A stretch of 20,974 nt of DNA from Bacillota bacterium (GCA_021798855.1 JAJZBP010000008.1:1-20974); one strand, 5' to 3'; counted from the stretch's first letter, positions 1-6,710 are shown. Notes: a model not told the origin generated them from the sequence alone. Program-made: numbers and translations.

Positions 1-860
1 GCATAAAGGCGTCTTCCCAACTCGGCCCGCACCTGGGATCCGGCCCCCGCCTCCAGGGAACAGGCGATTTCCACCGCCCCGTCCCGCTCACCGCTGGTCG
101 AAACCTCCACCACCCCGGACACCGCCCGCACCAATTCAACGACATCGCTGCCCCGACCCTGCACCCGCAGGCGCAGGGCGACCCTGCCCTTTTCCCCGCT
201 TTGCTTCAGGTCGGTGATCGACGCTTCCGCCACCACCTTCCCGTTGCTGATCACGACGACTCGATCACAGGTCAGTTGCACCTCGGCCAGAATGTGGCTG
301 GCCAGCAAAACCGTGTGATTCGATCCCAGTTCCCGGATCAAGCCCCGCATCTGGACAATTTGCTTGGGATCGAGGCCATCGGTCGGTTCGTCCAGGAGCA
401 GGACCGGCGGCTCATGCACCAAAGCTTGGGCCAACCCCACGCGTTGGCGGTATCCTTTGGATAATTTCCCGATGAGGGTGTCCGCTTGGGTCTGCAGCCA
501 GCATTTTTCCAAGGCGGCCTCCACCTTGAGCCTCCTGGTTTTGGCCGGAACGTCCCGGAGGGCGGCCATGTAGTCCAAATAGACCCGCACCGGCAGATCC
601 AGGTAGAGAGGGTTGTTCTCCGGCAGATAACCCACCCGCCGCCGGGCTTCCAGAGAATCGTCCAGGCAGTCATGGCCACAAATCCTAGCTTCCCCGGAGG
701 TCGGCGGCAGAAATCCCGCCAGGATCTTCAGGGTGGTGCTTTTCCCTGAGCCGTTCGGCCCGAGGAAACCGACGATTTCTCCCGGACGAACGGTAAAACC
801 GGCGTCTTGCACCGCCGCCTTGCCGGCGTATTTCTTGGTCAACCCGCGCACCTCGATCAT
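1..860 (-). CDS. ABC transporter ATP-binding protein (partial, runs off left edge)
   Basis: Cytoplasmic ATPase subunit of an ABC-2 type exporter, visible for 286 residues. The Walker A motif GPNGSGKST is at residues 34-42, the signature LSKGYRQR at 133-140, Walker B VLLLDEP at 153-159 and the switch histidine in ASHIL at 189. The Q-loop position reads GYLPEN, as in GldA/NosF-like ATPases. The region after about residue 215 is an accessory C-terminal domain typical of GldA-type ATPases. The ATG at 860 shares ATGA with the stop of the upstream cytochrome c gene, implying translational coupling. The permease and substrate lie outside the window. Family assignment is certain; the role is open. 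Given the respiratory context it could serve copper or cofactor handling like NosF, but nothing in the sequence proves that. Confidence 0.93.
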   Translation of the reverse strand, partial: MIEVRGLTKKYAGKAAVQDAGFTVRPGEIVGFLGPNGSGKSTTLKILAGFLPPTSGEARICGHDCLDDSLEARRRVGYLPENNPLYLDLPVRVYLDYMAALRDVPAKTRRLKVEAALEKCWLQTQADTLIGKLSKGYRQRVGLAQALVHEPPVLLLDEPTDGLDPKQIVQMRGLIRELGSNHTVLLASHILAEVQLTCDRVVVISNGKVVAEASITDLKQSGEKGRVALRLRVQGRGSDVVELVRAVSGVVEVSTSGERDGAVEIACSLEAGAGSQVRAELGRRLY

Positions 861-1252
861 CGCCCGTGCCCCCCGGCCCCCAGGGTGTTCCAAACGTAGC
901 CGGCAACGGCCTTGGCCTGCCCGTAATTAAGGCTGCCCGGTTGGTTCGCCGGCATATTGACCTGGACGAAGGCGGCCAAACTCTGCTGATCGTAGGCGGC
1001 CCGCAGGTCGGGATTGCTCGCGTTCAGGGCCGGAGCGGCGTCGGCGGCGTACCCCTGGCCCTGCACACCGTGGCACGCGGCGCAGTATTGCCGGTAAACC
1101 GCCTTCCCGTTGTAGGCCGCCGCCGCGCCGCCGCTTGGCCTCCGACCGCCGCCGCCGGTGGTCCCGCCGGCGGCGATCACGGCCCAGGTGATTACGGCGG
1201 CCGCGGCCAGGACACCCACGGCCTGCAGGAACAATTTAACGCCTTTGGCCAT
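857..1252 (-). CDS. Membrane-anchored monoheme cytochrome c
   Basis: 131-residue class I-like cytochrome c. An uncleaved N-terminal membrane helix (residues 7-29) is followed by a Gly/Ala-rich linker and a heme domain with CAACH at 57-61. The probable axial ligand is Met100 in the NMPANQPG segment. It should sit on the outer face of the membrane and shuttle electrons to the oxidase encoded upstream, or feed another acceptor. It is the last cytochrome gene of the series and overlaps the ABC ATPase start by ATGA. The purine-rich SD-like GGAGG is about 13 bases from the ATG, which is long, so initiation may be weak or coupled. The family is clear; the redox partner is inferred from neighbours. 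Confidence 0.9.
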   Translation of the reverse strand: MAKGVKLFLQAVGVLAAAAVITWAVIAAGGTTGGGGRRPSGGAAAAYNGKAVYRQYCAACHGVQGQGYAADAAPALNASNPDLRAAYDQQSLAAFVQVNMPANQPGSLNYGQAKAVAGYVWNTLGAGGHGR

Positions 1253-1290
1253 CTGTGTTCTTTAACCTCCTCATCCCAACTCGGTTCGGA

Positions 1291-1398
1291 TCAGCCGGTG
1301 ACGATCATTCCCTTGGGCAGGTGAGTCCCCAAGGTGCTGAAAGCCCCTGTGACCACTCCCAGCACCAGGATCAACAAGAGCACCAGCAGGAGTCCCAT
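1291..1398 (-). CDS. Small single-helix membrane peptide (35 aa)
   Basis: A short ORF between the thioredoxin-fold lipoprotein and cytochrome c genes. Two ATGs are possible, 1404 and 1398. The second is preferred because a GGGGAAGG Shine-Dalgarno lies six bases upstream of it. The product starts MGLLLVLLLILVLGVV, one hydrophobic helix, then a short polar tail ending in MIVTG. There are no cysteines or histidine pairs that would bind a cofactor. It resembles in form the tiny accessory subunits of terminal oxidases, but no family is recognised. Support is the ribosome binding site, the same-strand fit between flanking genes, and clean membrane-helix composition. Confidence 0.6.
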   Translation of the reverse strand: MGLLLVLLLILVLGVVTGAFSTLGTHLPKGMIVTG

Positions 1399-1462
1399 GA
1401 TCATCCTTCCCCGGTCCAAGTTCAAGCCTCCCTTCGGCCTTTTCCCGTTCGCGCTCCCTCCG

Positions 1463-1990
1463 TCAGGGCAGGCCCACCAATTTGGCCAAGTGGGGTTTGA
1501 TGTCGCCCACTCCCCACAGGCCCTGGTATTCGTAGGTGATGATCCCCTGGGGGTTGATCAGGAAGACGGCGTGGAGGACGTTCAGGTTCCAGGCCGCGGA
1601 CAGTTTCGTGTCCTCGCTCGGGTCGGCATAGACGAAGGCGGCCATGTGCCCGAAGTCCCCTCGCAATTCCTCCATCCAGCCGATCTCCATGGTCCCCTCC
1701 GTCCCGTCGGCGGCGGCGTCGAAGAACAGGGCCACCGGCCTGCCCGCCCGCAGGGCGGCGGAAATTTTGGTGCGCTGCATCCCGGTGACCGGATCCTGAT
1801 TGCTGGTGAGGTTCTGCCAGCCGAGCACCGTATTGCCCACCCGCTCCCCGACCACCAGGTTGTTCGCCTGGGCGGCGGTGATCCTCGCGCCGACCGGCGG
1901 CGGCCCATCGCCGGCCGCTGGTCTGACGGCACATCCGGAAAGGGCCAGGAGAATCCCCAGTAAGATGGGAACCAGGAGTCGCCTGCTCAT
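1463..1990 (-). CDS. Thioredoxin-fold (SCO/AhpC-like) lipoprotein without redox cysteines
   Basis: 175-residue lipoprotein with lipobox LALSGC (Cys20) after a hydrophobic signal. The mature part reads like a SCO1/AhpC-TSA thioredoxin fold: a VALFFD strand, a FVYADPSED strand, then VFLINPQG and a final helix. The lipid cysteine is the only cysteine, so neither SCO-type CxxxC copper binding nor thiol chemistry is possible. It is paralogous to the gene directly upstream, sharing the DP-x-D, FL-x-(N/D)-x-x-GxI and GxGDIK/GGAAIK blocks. The start was chosen at the ATG forming ATGA with the upstream stop; a longer frame to 2203 is only the shadow of the neighbour. A scaffold or chaperone role on the outer membrane face near the oxidase is inferred. 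Confidence 0.82.
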   Translation of the reverse strand: MSRRLLVPILLGILLALSGCAVRPAAGDGPPPVGARITAAQANNLVVGERVGNTVLGWQNLTSNQDPVTGMQRTKISAALRAGRPVALFFDAAADGTEGTMEIGWMEELRGDFGHMAAFVYADPSEDTKLSAAWNLNVLHAVFLINPQGIITYEYQGLWGVGDIKPHLAKLVGLP

Positions 1991-2688
1991 CGGACCGCCC
2001 CGCCGTTCCCCGGCTGTTGCGCCCACGGCAGCCGCGCGGCCACCGAGGTCTTCCTCCAAAGGGCCGCATAATGCCGCGCCAACAGTTCCCGGATCTTGAT
2101 GGCGGCTCCGCCCACCGAGAAAAAGCCGACCTGCGCGTAGCGGATCACGCCGTGGTGGTCCACCAGGAAGTAGGCATGGTGGGCCGAGGTGGTGATGTCC
2201 CATTGTTCGATGCAGCGTGAGGCGTTCAGATCCGCGTCCTGCCAGGGATCAACAAAAATAAAGTCCATCTTGGCCCCGAATCGCTGCTGCAGGTACAGGG
2301 CCTCGTAGAAATTCTTGGAGCCGTTGGTCTCGTGGACGGGCACGTCGAACATCACAAACAGGGCGTGGTGCTTTTGCAGACCCTGGGCGATGGTCTCCCG
2401 CTGCAGGGAGGCGCTTTCGGGGGTCTGGGCCGTGGAGCCTTGGCACCACGGTAACAGAGTCGTTTTTCGCCACGGCGGCCGACATTCCTGGAAGACCTCG
2501 GGTTTTCCGTTCTGCAGCACCGGCCGGCCCACCACCAGGTTTACCGACGGCGGCGCCTTTTGTCCGACCTTCAGTCCAATGAAGATGGGGGTGGTTTCAG
2601 AGAAAAGCGCCTGCTGGAAGTTGCATCCGGTCAGTCCGAAGACCAACGCCAGCGGCAGGAACCACCCGATCCATTTATTGCCCACCAC
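1987..2688 (-). CDS. Thioredoxin-fold-like lipoprotein, larger paralogue
   Basis: 233-residue lipoprotein with lipobox FGLTGC (Cys22). The C-terminal half aligns by eye with the downstream lipoprotein: FIFVDPWQDADLN, then AYFLVDHHGVIRY, then GGAAIKIREL. Three other cysteines occur (in EVFQECRPP, LPWCQGS and ASRCIEQ) but are not spaced as CxxC or CxxxC. The His-rich stretches TSAHHAYF and VDHHG could bind metal, which is speculation. The GTG at 2688 has GGGGGAG five bases upstream. It overlaps the next gene by ATGA. The presence of two paralogues in tandem suggests a heterodimer or successive steps of oxidase assembly. No specific family name can be given beyond the thioredoxin-like fold. Confidence 0.8.
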   Translation of the reverse strand: MVGNKWIGWFLPLALVFGLTGCNFQQALFSETTPIFIGLKVGQKAPPSVNLVVGRPVLQNGKPEVFQECRPPWRKTTLLPWCQGSTAQTPESASLQRETIAQGLQKHHALFVMFDVPVHETNGSKNFYEALYLQQRFGAKMDFIFVDPWQDADLNASRCIEQWDITTSAHHAYFLVDHHGVIRYAQVGFFSVGGAAIKIRELLARHYAALWRKTSVAARLPWAQQPGNGGAVR

Positions 2689-2715
2689 GTTCTCTCCCCC
2701 CGGCAGAGGTTGCCG

Positions 2716-2946
2716 TCAGCGTAAGATGAAACCGTACCAGTAGAGGAAATAGGCAAAACCCAAGGTGATGGCCGTGCTGAACGGCGCCATGGGGCAGTGG
2801 GACGCGTAGCCAAAAAAGCATCTCTTCTCCCGGTTTTTGCCCAACGGCCAAAAGGAGGCGGGGAGGATGGTCATGCAGCCGAGCAGGACGACGGTCAGGA
2901 TGCCGACGCCCATGGTCAGGTCGGCGATCGCCCCCACTACTCCCAT
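2716..2946 (-). CDS. Small two-helix membrane protein
   Basis: 76-residue protein with two predicted membrane helices, about residues 8-30 (ADLTMGVGILTVVLLGCMTI) and 56-74 (AITLGFAYFLYWYGFIL). The intervening loop is Cys-containing and basic (KNREKRCFFGYASHC). The ATG at 2946 is preferred over 2961 because GGGGAGGG stands five bases upstream. It overlaps the preceding gene by ten bases. No family is recognised. The composition fits an accessory subunit of a membrane complex, and its position inside the oxidase series supports that by context only. Confidence 0.7.
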   Translation of the reverse strand: MGVVGAIADLTMGVGILTVVLLGCMTILPASFWPLGKNREKRCFFGYASHCPMAPFSTAITLGFAYFLYWYGFILR

Positions 2947-3416
2947 CGTATCCCTCCCCACTCCCGCACGCCCGCCTCCAACTCCCGCACGGCGGCCAAC
3001 CCCAGGTCACTGGTGAAGAAACCCTCCCGGACCCGGTTGCCGTTGGCGTCCGTCCCCTCCACCACGAATCCCTGGTTGAAGACGAGGGCGTGATACCATT
3101 TCCACTGTCCCTTGACCCTGGTCACCCTGGCCACGACCCGCTCCCGCCGGTCCTGGTTGCGGACCGTGATCTCCTTTTTCCCCAATTCCACCTCCCGAGG
3201 GGCGCTGCGCCACCAGCGCAAGGCGGAGAGGATGGACGCGCCGTTGATGGCCCCGAGGATCACCAGCAGGGGCAGGCCGATGTACCGATAACCGGGAACG
3301 TAAAAGATGAAGGGCAGGACGTACCCCAGCCAGGCCAGGAAGATGAAGGCCAAAAGCCCGACCATGCCCCAATTGCGCCGGTAGGCCAGGACCAAACCCC
3401 TATCCGCCTGAGCCAT
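2937..3416 (-). CDS. Two-helix membrane protein with cytoplasmic or external beta-rich tail
   Basis: 159-residue hypothetical protein. Two close membrane helices (about residues 17-41 and 46-64) are followed by a 90-residue soluble domain with a charged, strand-rich pattern (REVELGKKEITVRNQ, VVARVTRVKGQWKWYH, GFVVEGTDANGN). The layout of two helices then a small beta domain resembles PH-like membrane proteins, but no motif is diagnostic. It overlaps the half-length oxidase gene upstream by 17 bases and the small gene downstream by ten, so it is surely co-translated with them. Function is unknown. Confidence 0.75.
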   Translation of the reverse strand: MAQADRGLVLAYRRNWGMVGLLAFIFLAWLGYVLPFIFYVPGYRYIGLPLLVILGAINGASILSALRWWRSAPREVELGKKEITVRNQDRRERVVARVTRVKGQWKWYHALVFNQGFVVEGTDANGNRVREGFFTSDLGLAAVRELEAGVREWGGIRWE

Positions 3417-4038
3417 CGTAGGTCTCCTTCATCCCCACCATCCGTTTGGGCGCCGCCGGCATCCTCTCCTTCCGGTGGTACACACTGAGGAGGACGTTGG
3501 CAATGAAGCCCCAATAGCCCAGACCCATCAGGATGCCGCCGGGAACCATCAGTTCGTCCAACCAATAGAACCTGGACTCCGCATGGTAATAAAGCAGGTT
3601 CACCGTGTGCCCGTCGACCGGCGCCGCCCCCCAGATTCCGGGGACGTGGGTGCCGATGTAAGACCCTTCGGCCACTCCCAGGGCCAACAGGACGAAGAAA
3701 AACAGGTACACCCCGATCAGGGAAAACCAGAAGGAGGCGTCCGCCAGCCGCCGGCTGTAAAGCGGCCGTTTCAGCACCCTGGGCAACGCGTAATAAACCA
3801 GACCCATCATCCCCACCGTGACCCCGCCCACCAGGTTGATGTGGGTGTGGGCCAGGGGATCGATCCAAGCCCCGGCCTGTCCGGTGTTCACGACCCAATT
3901 GTGGAGCGCCGGAAACACCTGCAGCACTCCCATCACGGTTCCGATGAACAGGCTGACCACCGACACCACCAGGTACTTGACGATGTGCCGGTCCCCCTCC
4001 TGCAAGCCGACCCCGAAATATCCTCCCACTAAAGTCAT
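3400..4038 (-). CDS. Stand-alone C-terminal third of heme-copper oxidase subunit I (CcoN/NorB-like)
   Basis: 212-residue membrane protein with four helices (about residues 21-44, 66-87, 103-124 and 163-187). Residues 63-125 match the C-terminal part of the complete CcoN in this window: AHTHINLVGG against AHAHMALLGF, then VYYALPRVL-K-RPL against VYYALPRLLGKPL, then a similar next helix. The His64-x-His66 pair corresponds to the two histidines that in CcoN bind high-spin and low-spin heme. The helices carrying the CuB histidines are absent, so it cannot reduce oxygen alone. A heme-binding or assembly role is inferred. The ATG at 4038 follows AAAGGGGGGAG. Similarity is seen in the sequence; whether it binds heme is untested. 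Confidence 0.85.
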   Translation of the reverse strand: MTLVGGYFGVGLQEGDRHIVKYLVVSVVSLFIGTVMGVLQVFPALHNWVVNTGQAGAWIDPLAHTHINLVGGVTVGMMGLVYYALPRVLKRPLYSRRLADASFWFSLIGVYLFFFVLLALGVAEGSYIGTHVPGIWGAAPVDGHTVNLLYYHAESRFYWLDELMVPGGILMGLGYWGFIANVLLSVYHRKERMPAAPKRMVGMKETYDGSGG

Positions 4039-4062
4039 CTCCCCCCTTTGGTGGCCCCGGCC

Positions 4063-4085
4063 GGGAGGGGGCCTGCGCCCCTCCC
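4063..4085. other. Intercistronic hairpin
   Basis: Perfect 8-base inverted repeat GGGAGGGG / CCCCTCCC around a 7-base loop, in the 80-base gap between the 67-aa peptide gene and the half-length oxidase gene. No T-run follows on either strand, so it looks like an mRNA processing or stability element rather than a terminator. Confidence 0.45.
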
Positions 4086-4119
4086 ACCTGCCGGAGCCGT
4101 TTGGAGCGGTTACGTCGTG

Positions 4120-4323
4120 TTACTGGTGGCGCTTGATTTGCGCCGGGGCGGCCGCCCCATAGGCCATGCCCACCACGAGACCAACCACCGTCAGCACCAG
4201 GGTGATCAGCATTCCGCTGTAGGAATCGGTGATGCCCCCGATGGTGGTCCCCACGAACATCAACGCCGCCGCTCCGGTGAGACCCATCACGATGATCTGC
4301 TCGTTTTTGTTGACCCGCTCCAC
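4120..4323 (-). CDS. Small two-helix membrane protein (67 aa)
   Basis: Starts at GTG 4323 behind one of the strongest ribosome binding sites in the window, AAAGGAGGTGAAAGA. The product has a charged N-terminus (MERVNKNEQ), then two hydrophobic helices (about residues 10-29 and 38-57) separated by GGITDSYSGM, and a basic tail (QIKRHQ). No cofactor motif is present. The longer open frame to 4818 overlaps the DUF420 gene and is rejected. It is probably a structural accessory subunit; no family is recognised. Confidence 0.78.
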   Translation of the reverse strand: MERVNKNEQIIVMGLTGAAALMFVGTTIGGITDSYSGMLITLVLTVVGLVVGMAYGAAAPAQIKRHQ

Positions 4324-4355
4324 TCTTTCACCTCCTTTCGAAACGACGTCTTTTC

Positions 4356-4841
4356 TCAGACGACCGGCGGATGGTAGTAAAAATAGAGCATGGCGTAGGC
4401 GGCGTAAGCCGTTACCGCCGAACCGGCGAAAAACCAGTAGGTCAGCAATCCAACCCGCCGGTGCTGGATTCCCTGAGGCGAAGCCTCCAGCCGTCGTTTG
4501 CCGTCGGCGCGCCGCGACGCTTTGAATCCCAGGGAAACCGCCGCCCCGCAAAGGAATAAGGCCACCGTGGAAATGAGGGAATGAACGAGGATCAGGGGAA
4601 TAAAGGCGTAGTAAAAGACCTTCTGCGGCCCGTCGAAACGGATATAACCGGCCACCAGAGACATGATCATGTAGGCCAACACCCAGACCACCACCACCAC
4701 CGTGGCCGCGAGCATCAGCCAGTGGTGCCCGTTGCCGCTTCCCCTCCGGGCCGCCAGGTAACCGAATGCCCCCACCACCACCAGCACGGCCTCCGTAACC
4801 AGAATCACGTCCCACCAAAGCCAGATCCCGCCCACGTTCAC
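4356..4841 (-). CDS. DUF420 family membrane protein (CtaM/YozB-like oxidase assembly)
   Basis: 161-residue protein with about four to five helices. The pattern matches DUF420: a GNGHHWLML motif at 37-44, a second-helix AYxxMSLVAGYxRFxG segment, FIPLILVHSLIS with His87, and a final QHRRVGLLTYWF segment (His127) followed by an AYAAYAMLY helix. The conserved histidines suggest heme or copper binding. DUF420 members YozB and CtaM are linked to cytochrome oxidase maturation in Bacillales. The start is GTG at 4841 or GTG at 4835; the AAGGGG element fits the latter better. The location amid oxidase genes agrees with an assembly role. The family call rests on pattern memory, not a search. Confidence 0.8.
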   Translation of the reverse strand: MNVGGIWLWWDVILVTEAVLVVVGAFGYLAARRGSGNGHHWLMLAATVVVVVWVLAYMIMSLVAGYIRFDGPQKVFYYAFIPLILVHSLISTVALFLCGAAVSLGFKASRRADGKRRLEASPQGIQHRRVGLLTYWFFAGSAVTAYAAYAMLYFYYHPPVV

Positions 4842-4905
4842 CGCCCCTTAGGAATCCGGCGCCGTCTTCCGGCCACCCTTGCGCTGAACTCCGGTTTCCG
4901 CCACC

Positions 4906-4992
4906 TCACTTGCGGAAAATGCCGGTCATGCTCCACAAAAGCGCCCCCAGGAGCAAGACCATGATCCCACCGGCGATCACCTGACCGTTCAT
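4906..4992 (-). CDS. Tiny single-helix membrane peptide (28 aa)
   Basis: ATG at 4992 with GGGGAGGGT five bases upstream and a TGA at 4906. The peptide has one hydrophobic helix beginning at about residue 5 and the short basic end FRK. Size and form resemble CcoQ/CydX-type microproteins of terminal oxidases, but no sequence signature proves kinship. It lies in the 170-base gap between the 44-aa peptide and DUF420 genes, which would otherwise be empty. Confidence rests on the ribosome binding site, composition and context. Confidence 0.6.
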   Translation of the reverse strand: MNGQVIAGGIMVLLLGALLWSMTGIFRK

Positions 4993-5010
4993 AACCACCC
5001 TCCCCGGCGA

Positions 5011-5145
5011 TCAAAAATCGAAGAGATCGACCAGCCCCGGGGAATTCCCGCCCGGTTGCAGGTGCAAAACGTGCAGGAGGATCGCCAGCAGGGCAAAAAG
5101 CCCCAAACCACCGGCCATGAGTTTCAACACATCCCACGAAAACAT
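5011..5145 (-). CDS. Small single-helix membrane peptide (44 aa)
   Basis: ATG at 5145 with AAGGAAGGG six bases upstream. The product starts MFSWDVLKLMAGG and has one hydrophobic helix (about residues 8-28), then a Pro/Gly tail ending LVDLFDF. An in-frame extension to 5208 lacks a ribosome binding site and is rich in Arg/Gly/Trp, so it is not used. No family is recognised. It lies between a cytochrome c gene and another micro-ORF in the oxidase locus and may be an accessory subunit. Confidence 0.68.
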   Translation of the reverse strand: MFSWDVLKLMAGGLGLFALLAILLHVLHLQPGGNSPGLVDLFDF

Positions 5146-5210
5146 GCGATTCCCTTCCTTTCCCGCCCACCGTCTCCATCCAACGACCCGGCCCTTCACC
5201 CTGCCCACCG

Positions 5211-5660
5211 CTACATGGTCGGCATCGCCACGGTTCCCCGCCCCGGCGGCGCCTTCAGGCTATAGAGGAACTCCGCCAGATCCCGGATCTGGCGCGTCGT
5301 CAGGGAGCGATCCAAGGCCACCATGTTCCCGGAAGAAACGAGCCCCGGGTTGTACCTGCTCGGATCACTCAAAAAACCGGTGATCCACGACAGGCTGCGC
5401 CGCGCACCCTCCCCGCCCATGTTCTTGGCCCCCGCCTGCTGGGTCCCCGAGTCGCCGATCAGTCCGTAGACGTTGTGACATTCGTCGCACTTCAGGTTCA
5501 GGTATTCGTTTTCCCCCCGCTGCGCCGCCGCCGACAGGTGGGGAATCGGGTCAACGTATCCCTTGACCTTGCCGTTCAGCAAAACCAAATAATATCCGGC
5601 CAACAGCACGACCGCGGCGGCGGCGACCAGAAAAGCCTTTTCGCCGGCCCTCAGTTTCAT
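5211..5660 (-). CDS. Membrane-anchored monoheme cytochrome c
   Basis: 149-residue protein with an N-terminal membrane helix (residues 9-29). The heme-binding CDECH is at 58-62. Possible axial methionines are Met113 in SGNMVAL or Met81 in KNMGGEG; Met113 is favoured by comparison with the paralogue at 5916-6410, where Ala129 takes its place. The ATG at 5660 overlaps the preceding CcoS-like stop as ATGA; the longer frame to 5837 is the shadow of that gene. Shared blocks with the paralogue include (L/S)xxWxxx(F)xxDPxx and SLTxRQxR(D/E)L. It is likely an electron carrier or CcoP-substituting subunit of the oxidase. Confidence 0.88.
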   Translation of the reverse strand: MKLRAGEKAFLVAAAAVVLLAGYYLVLLNGKVKGYVDPIPHLSAAAQRGENEYLNLKCDECHNVYGLIGDSGTQQAGAKNMGGEGARRSLSWITGFLSDPSRYNPGLVSSGNMVALDRSLTTRQIRDLAEFLYSLKAPPGRGTVAMPTM

Positions 5661-5869
5661 GGCTGGACCTGCCGTCCGGCCACTGTTTCTTCCTCCTCGG
5701 ACTGAAAGATCTCGTCGTCGGGTTCCGTGAAGATCTGGTACTTGATGTCCTCGTCGAACTGCCCCGTGGCCTTGGCCCACCGGATGCCCAGGATGGCGCC
5801 GATGATGGCGATAACGGCAAAAAAGATCCAAATCCACATCACCGTATGGGTCGCCGCATTCTGGTTCAT
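5657..5869 (-). CDS. CcoS-like small membrane protein of cbb3 oxidase maturation
   Basis: 70-residue protein with one membrane helix (residues 10-29), then IRWAKATGQFDEDIKYQIF and an acidic tail (EPDDE, EEEET). The helix followed by a W-x-x-x-x-GQ(F/Y)(D/E)D block and an acidic end is the layout of CcoS, the small factor needed for cofactor loading of cbb3 oxidases. The N-terminal metal-binding residues of classical CcoS are not obvious, so it may instead be a structural subunit. The ATG at 5869 has AAAGGAG upstream, and the gene is coupled to the next cytochrome c by ATGA. Confidence 0.62.
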   Translation of the reverse strand: MNQNAATHTVMWIWIFFAVIAIIGAILGIRWAKATGQFDEDIKYQIFTEPDDEIFQSEEEETVAGRQVQP

Positions 5870-5915
5870 CGTCCGATCACTCCTTTCCCAAAAATCGCCG
5901 GCGGCCGAAGGGCTT

Positions 5916-6410
5916 TCAGCTCGGCGGCTTGGGGTAGTTCACCGAACCGGGCAGGGTCCGCAACCCCGCCAGGAAAACCACCAGTTCCCTTTTCTGCCGG
6001 GGGGTGAGGCTCTGAAAATTCGGCGCCAGGACGCCGTTGTGGTAGGTGCCTCCGTAGTAGTTGTGGTCGACGGACCGGGGATCATTGAAGAAAGCGGTGA
6101 GCCATGCCTTGGAGCGTTTGGTGCCCTCGCCGTCCAGGGGGGGGGCCACCCCGTACTCACCGGAATCGACCACCAGGTGGCAATTGGTGCAACCCAGGTT
6201 CCGGGTAAGGGCGTAACCCGCCTTGAAGACCGGCGAGTTGGCCCCCTTCAAGACCGTGGTCTGTTGCCAGCCGTTCAACTTATGGAACACGGTCAAACCG
6301 TAAAGCAGCACGAACACCGCGAAGAGGGCGCCGCCCAAAGCCAGGATGAACCTCTCCCCGTTGCGGGCCGGTGCGGCGGGACGCTCGGGACCGTCTCCCC
6401 TATCCGTCAT
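5916..6410 (-). CDS. Membrane-anchored monoheme cytochrome c lacking any axial methionine
   Basis: 164-residue protein with a polar N-terminus (residues 1-20), a membrane helix (21-43) and an outer heme domain with CTNCH at 74-78. Apart from the initiator there is no methionine in the whole protein; the usual MPNF-type ligand segment reads APNF, with Ala129. His116 and His124 are the nearest alternatives for the sixth ligand. It is paralogous to the cytochrome at 5211-5660. The ATG at 6410 follows GGGAGGG by six bases. It is probably a subunit or donor of the oxidase; altered ligation would give a low-potential or five-coordinate heme. Confidence 0.88.
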   Translation of the reverse strand: MTDRGDGPERPAAPARNGERFILALGGALFAVFVLLYGLTVFHKLNGWQQTTVLKGANSPVFKAGYALTRNLGCTNCHLVVDSGEYGVAPPLDGEGTKRSKAWLTAFFNDPRSVDHNYYGGTYHNGVLAPNFQSLTPRQKRELVVFLAGLRTLPGSVNYPKPPS

Positions 6411-6428
6411 GCCAAGCCCTCCCGCGAA

Positions 6429-6665
6429 TCAGATCAACACTCCCTTGACCAGTTGCAGGAATGCGTCGACGAAGAAAATGACCAGCCCGAAACCGCCGAA
6501 GATCAATACCCATTTTTCCCCGGGCCGGATCGGCTCCTTGCTCCCCCGGTAGAGATACCAAATGAAGCCGACGAACAGGAGAACGCTGAAGCTCAAGCCG
6601 AAAAAGATTTCCTTGGAGATGGCCTGGGACACTCCCGTGCCCATCCCCGTATACTGCGTCGGCAA
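6429..6665 (-). CDS. Small two-helix membrane protein (78 aa)
   Basis: The start is placed at TTG 6665, since GGGAGGG lies seven bases upstream, whereas the in-frame ATG at 6698 has no ribosome binding site. Two helices (about residues 23-38 and 51-73) are joined by a charged loop (YRGSKEPIRPGEK). No cofactor motif is present. It lies immediately downstream of the core oxidase genes and 18 bases before a cytochrome c gene, so an accessory subunit similar in position to CcoQ is possible. No family is recognised. Confidence 0.72.
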   Translation of the reverse strand: MPTQYTGMGTGVSQAISKEIFFGLSFSVLLFVGFIWYLYRGSKEPIRPGEKWVLIFGGFGLVIFFVDAFLQLVKGVLI

Positions 6666-6710
6666 ACCGGTCCCTCCCTTCCCGTACCGCCCGTCCATTC
6701 GCCGTCCGAA

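Noticed and set aside
857..4841. N2O reductase (nos) or NO reductase locus
   Set aside because: The ABC ATPase, cytochrome c and SCO-like genes recall nos clusters, but no NosZ, NosD, NosL or CuA motif is present, and the catalytic subunit has the C-type oxidase tyrosine.
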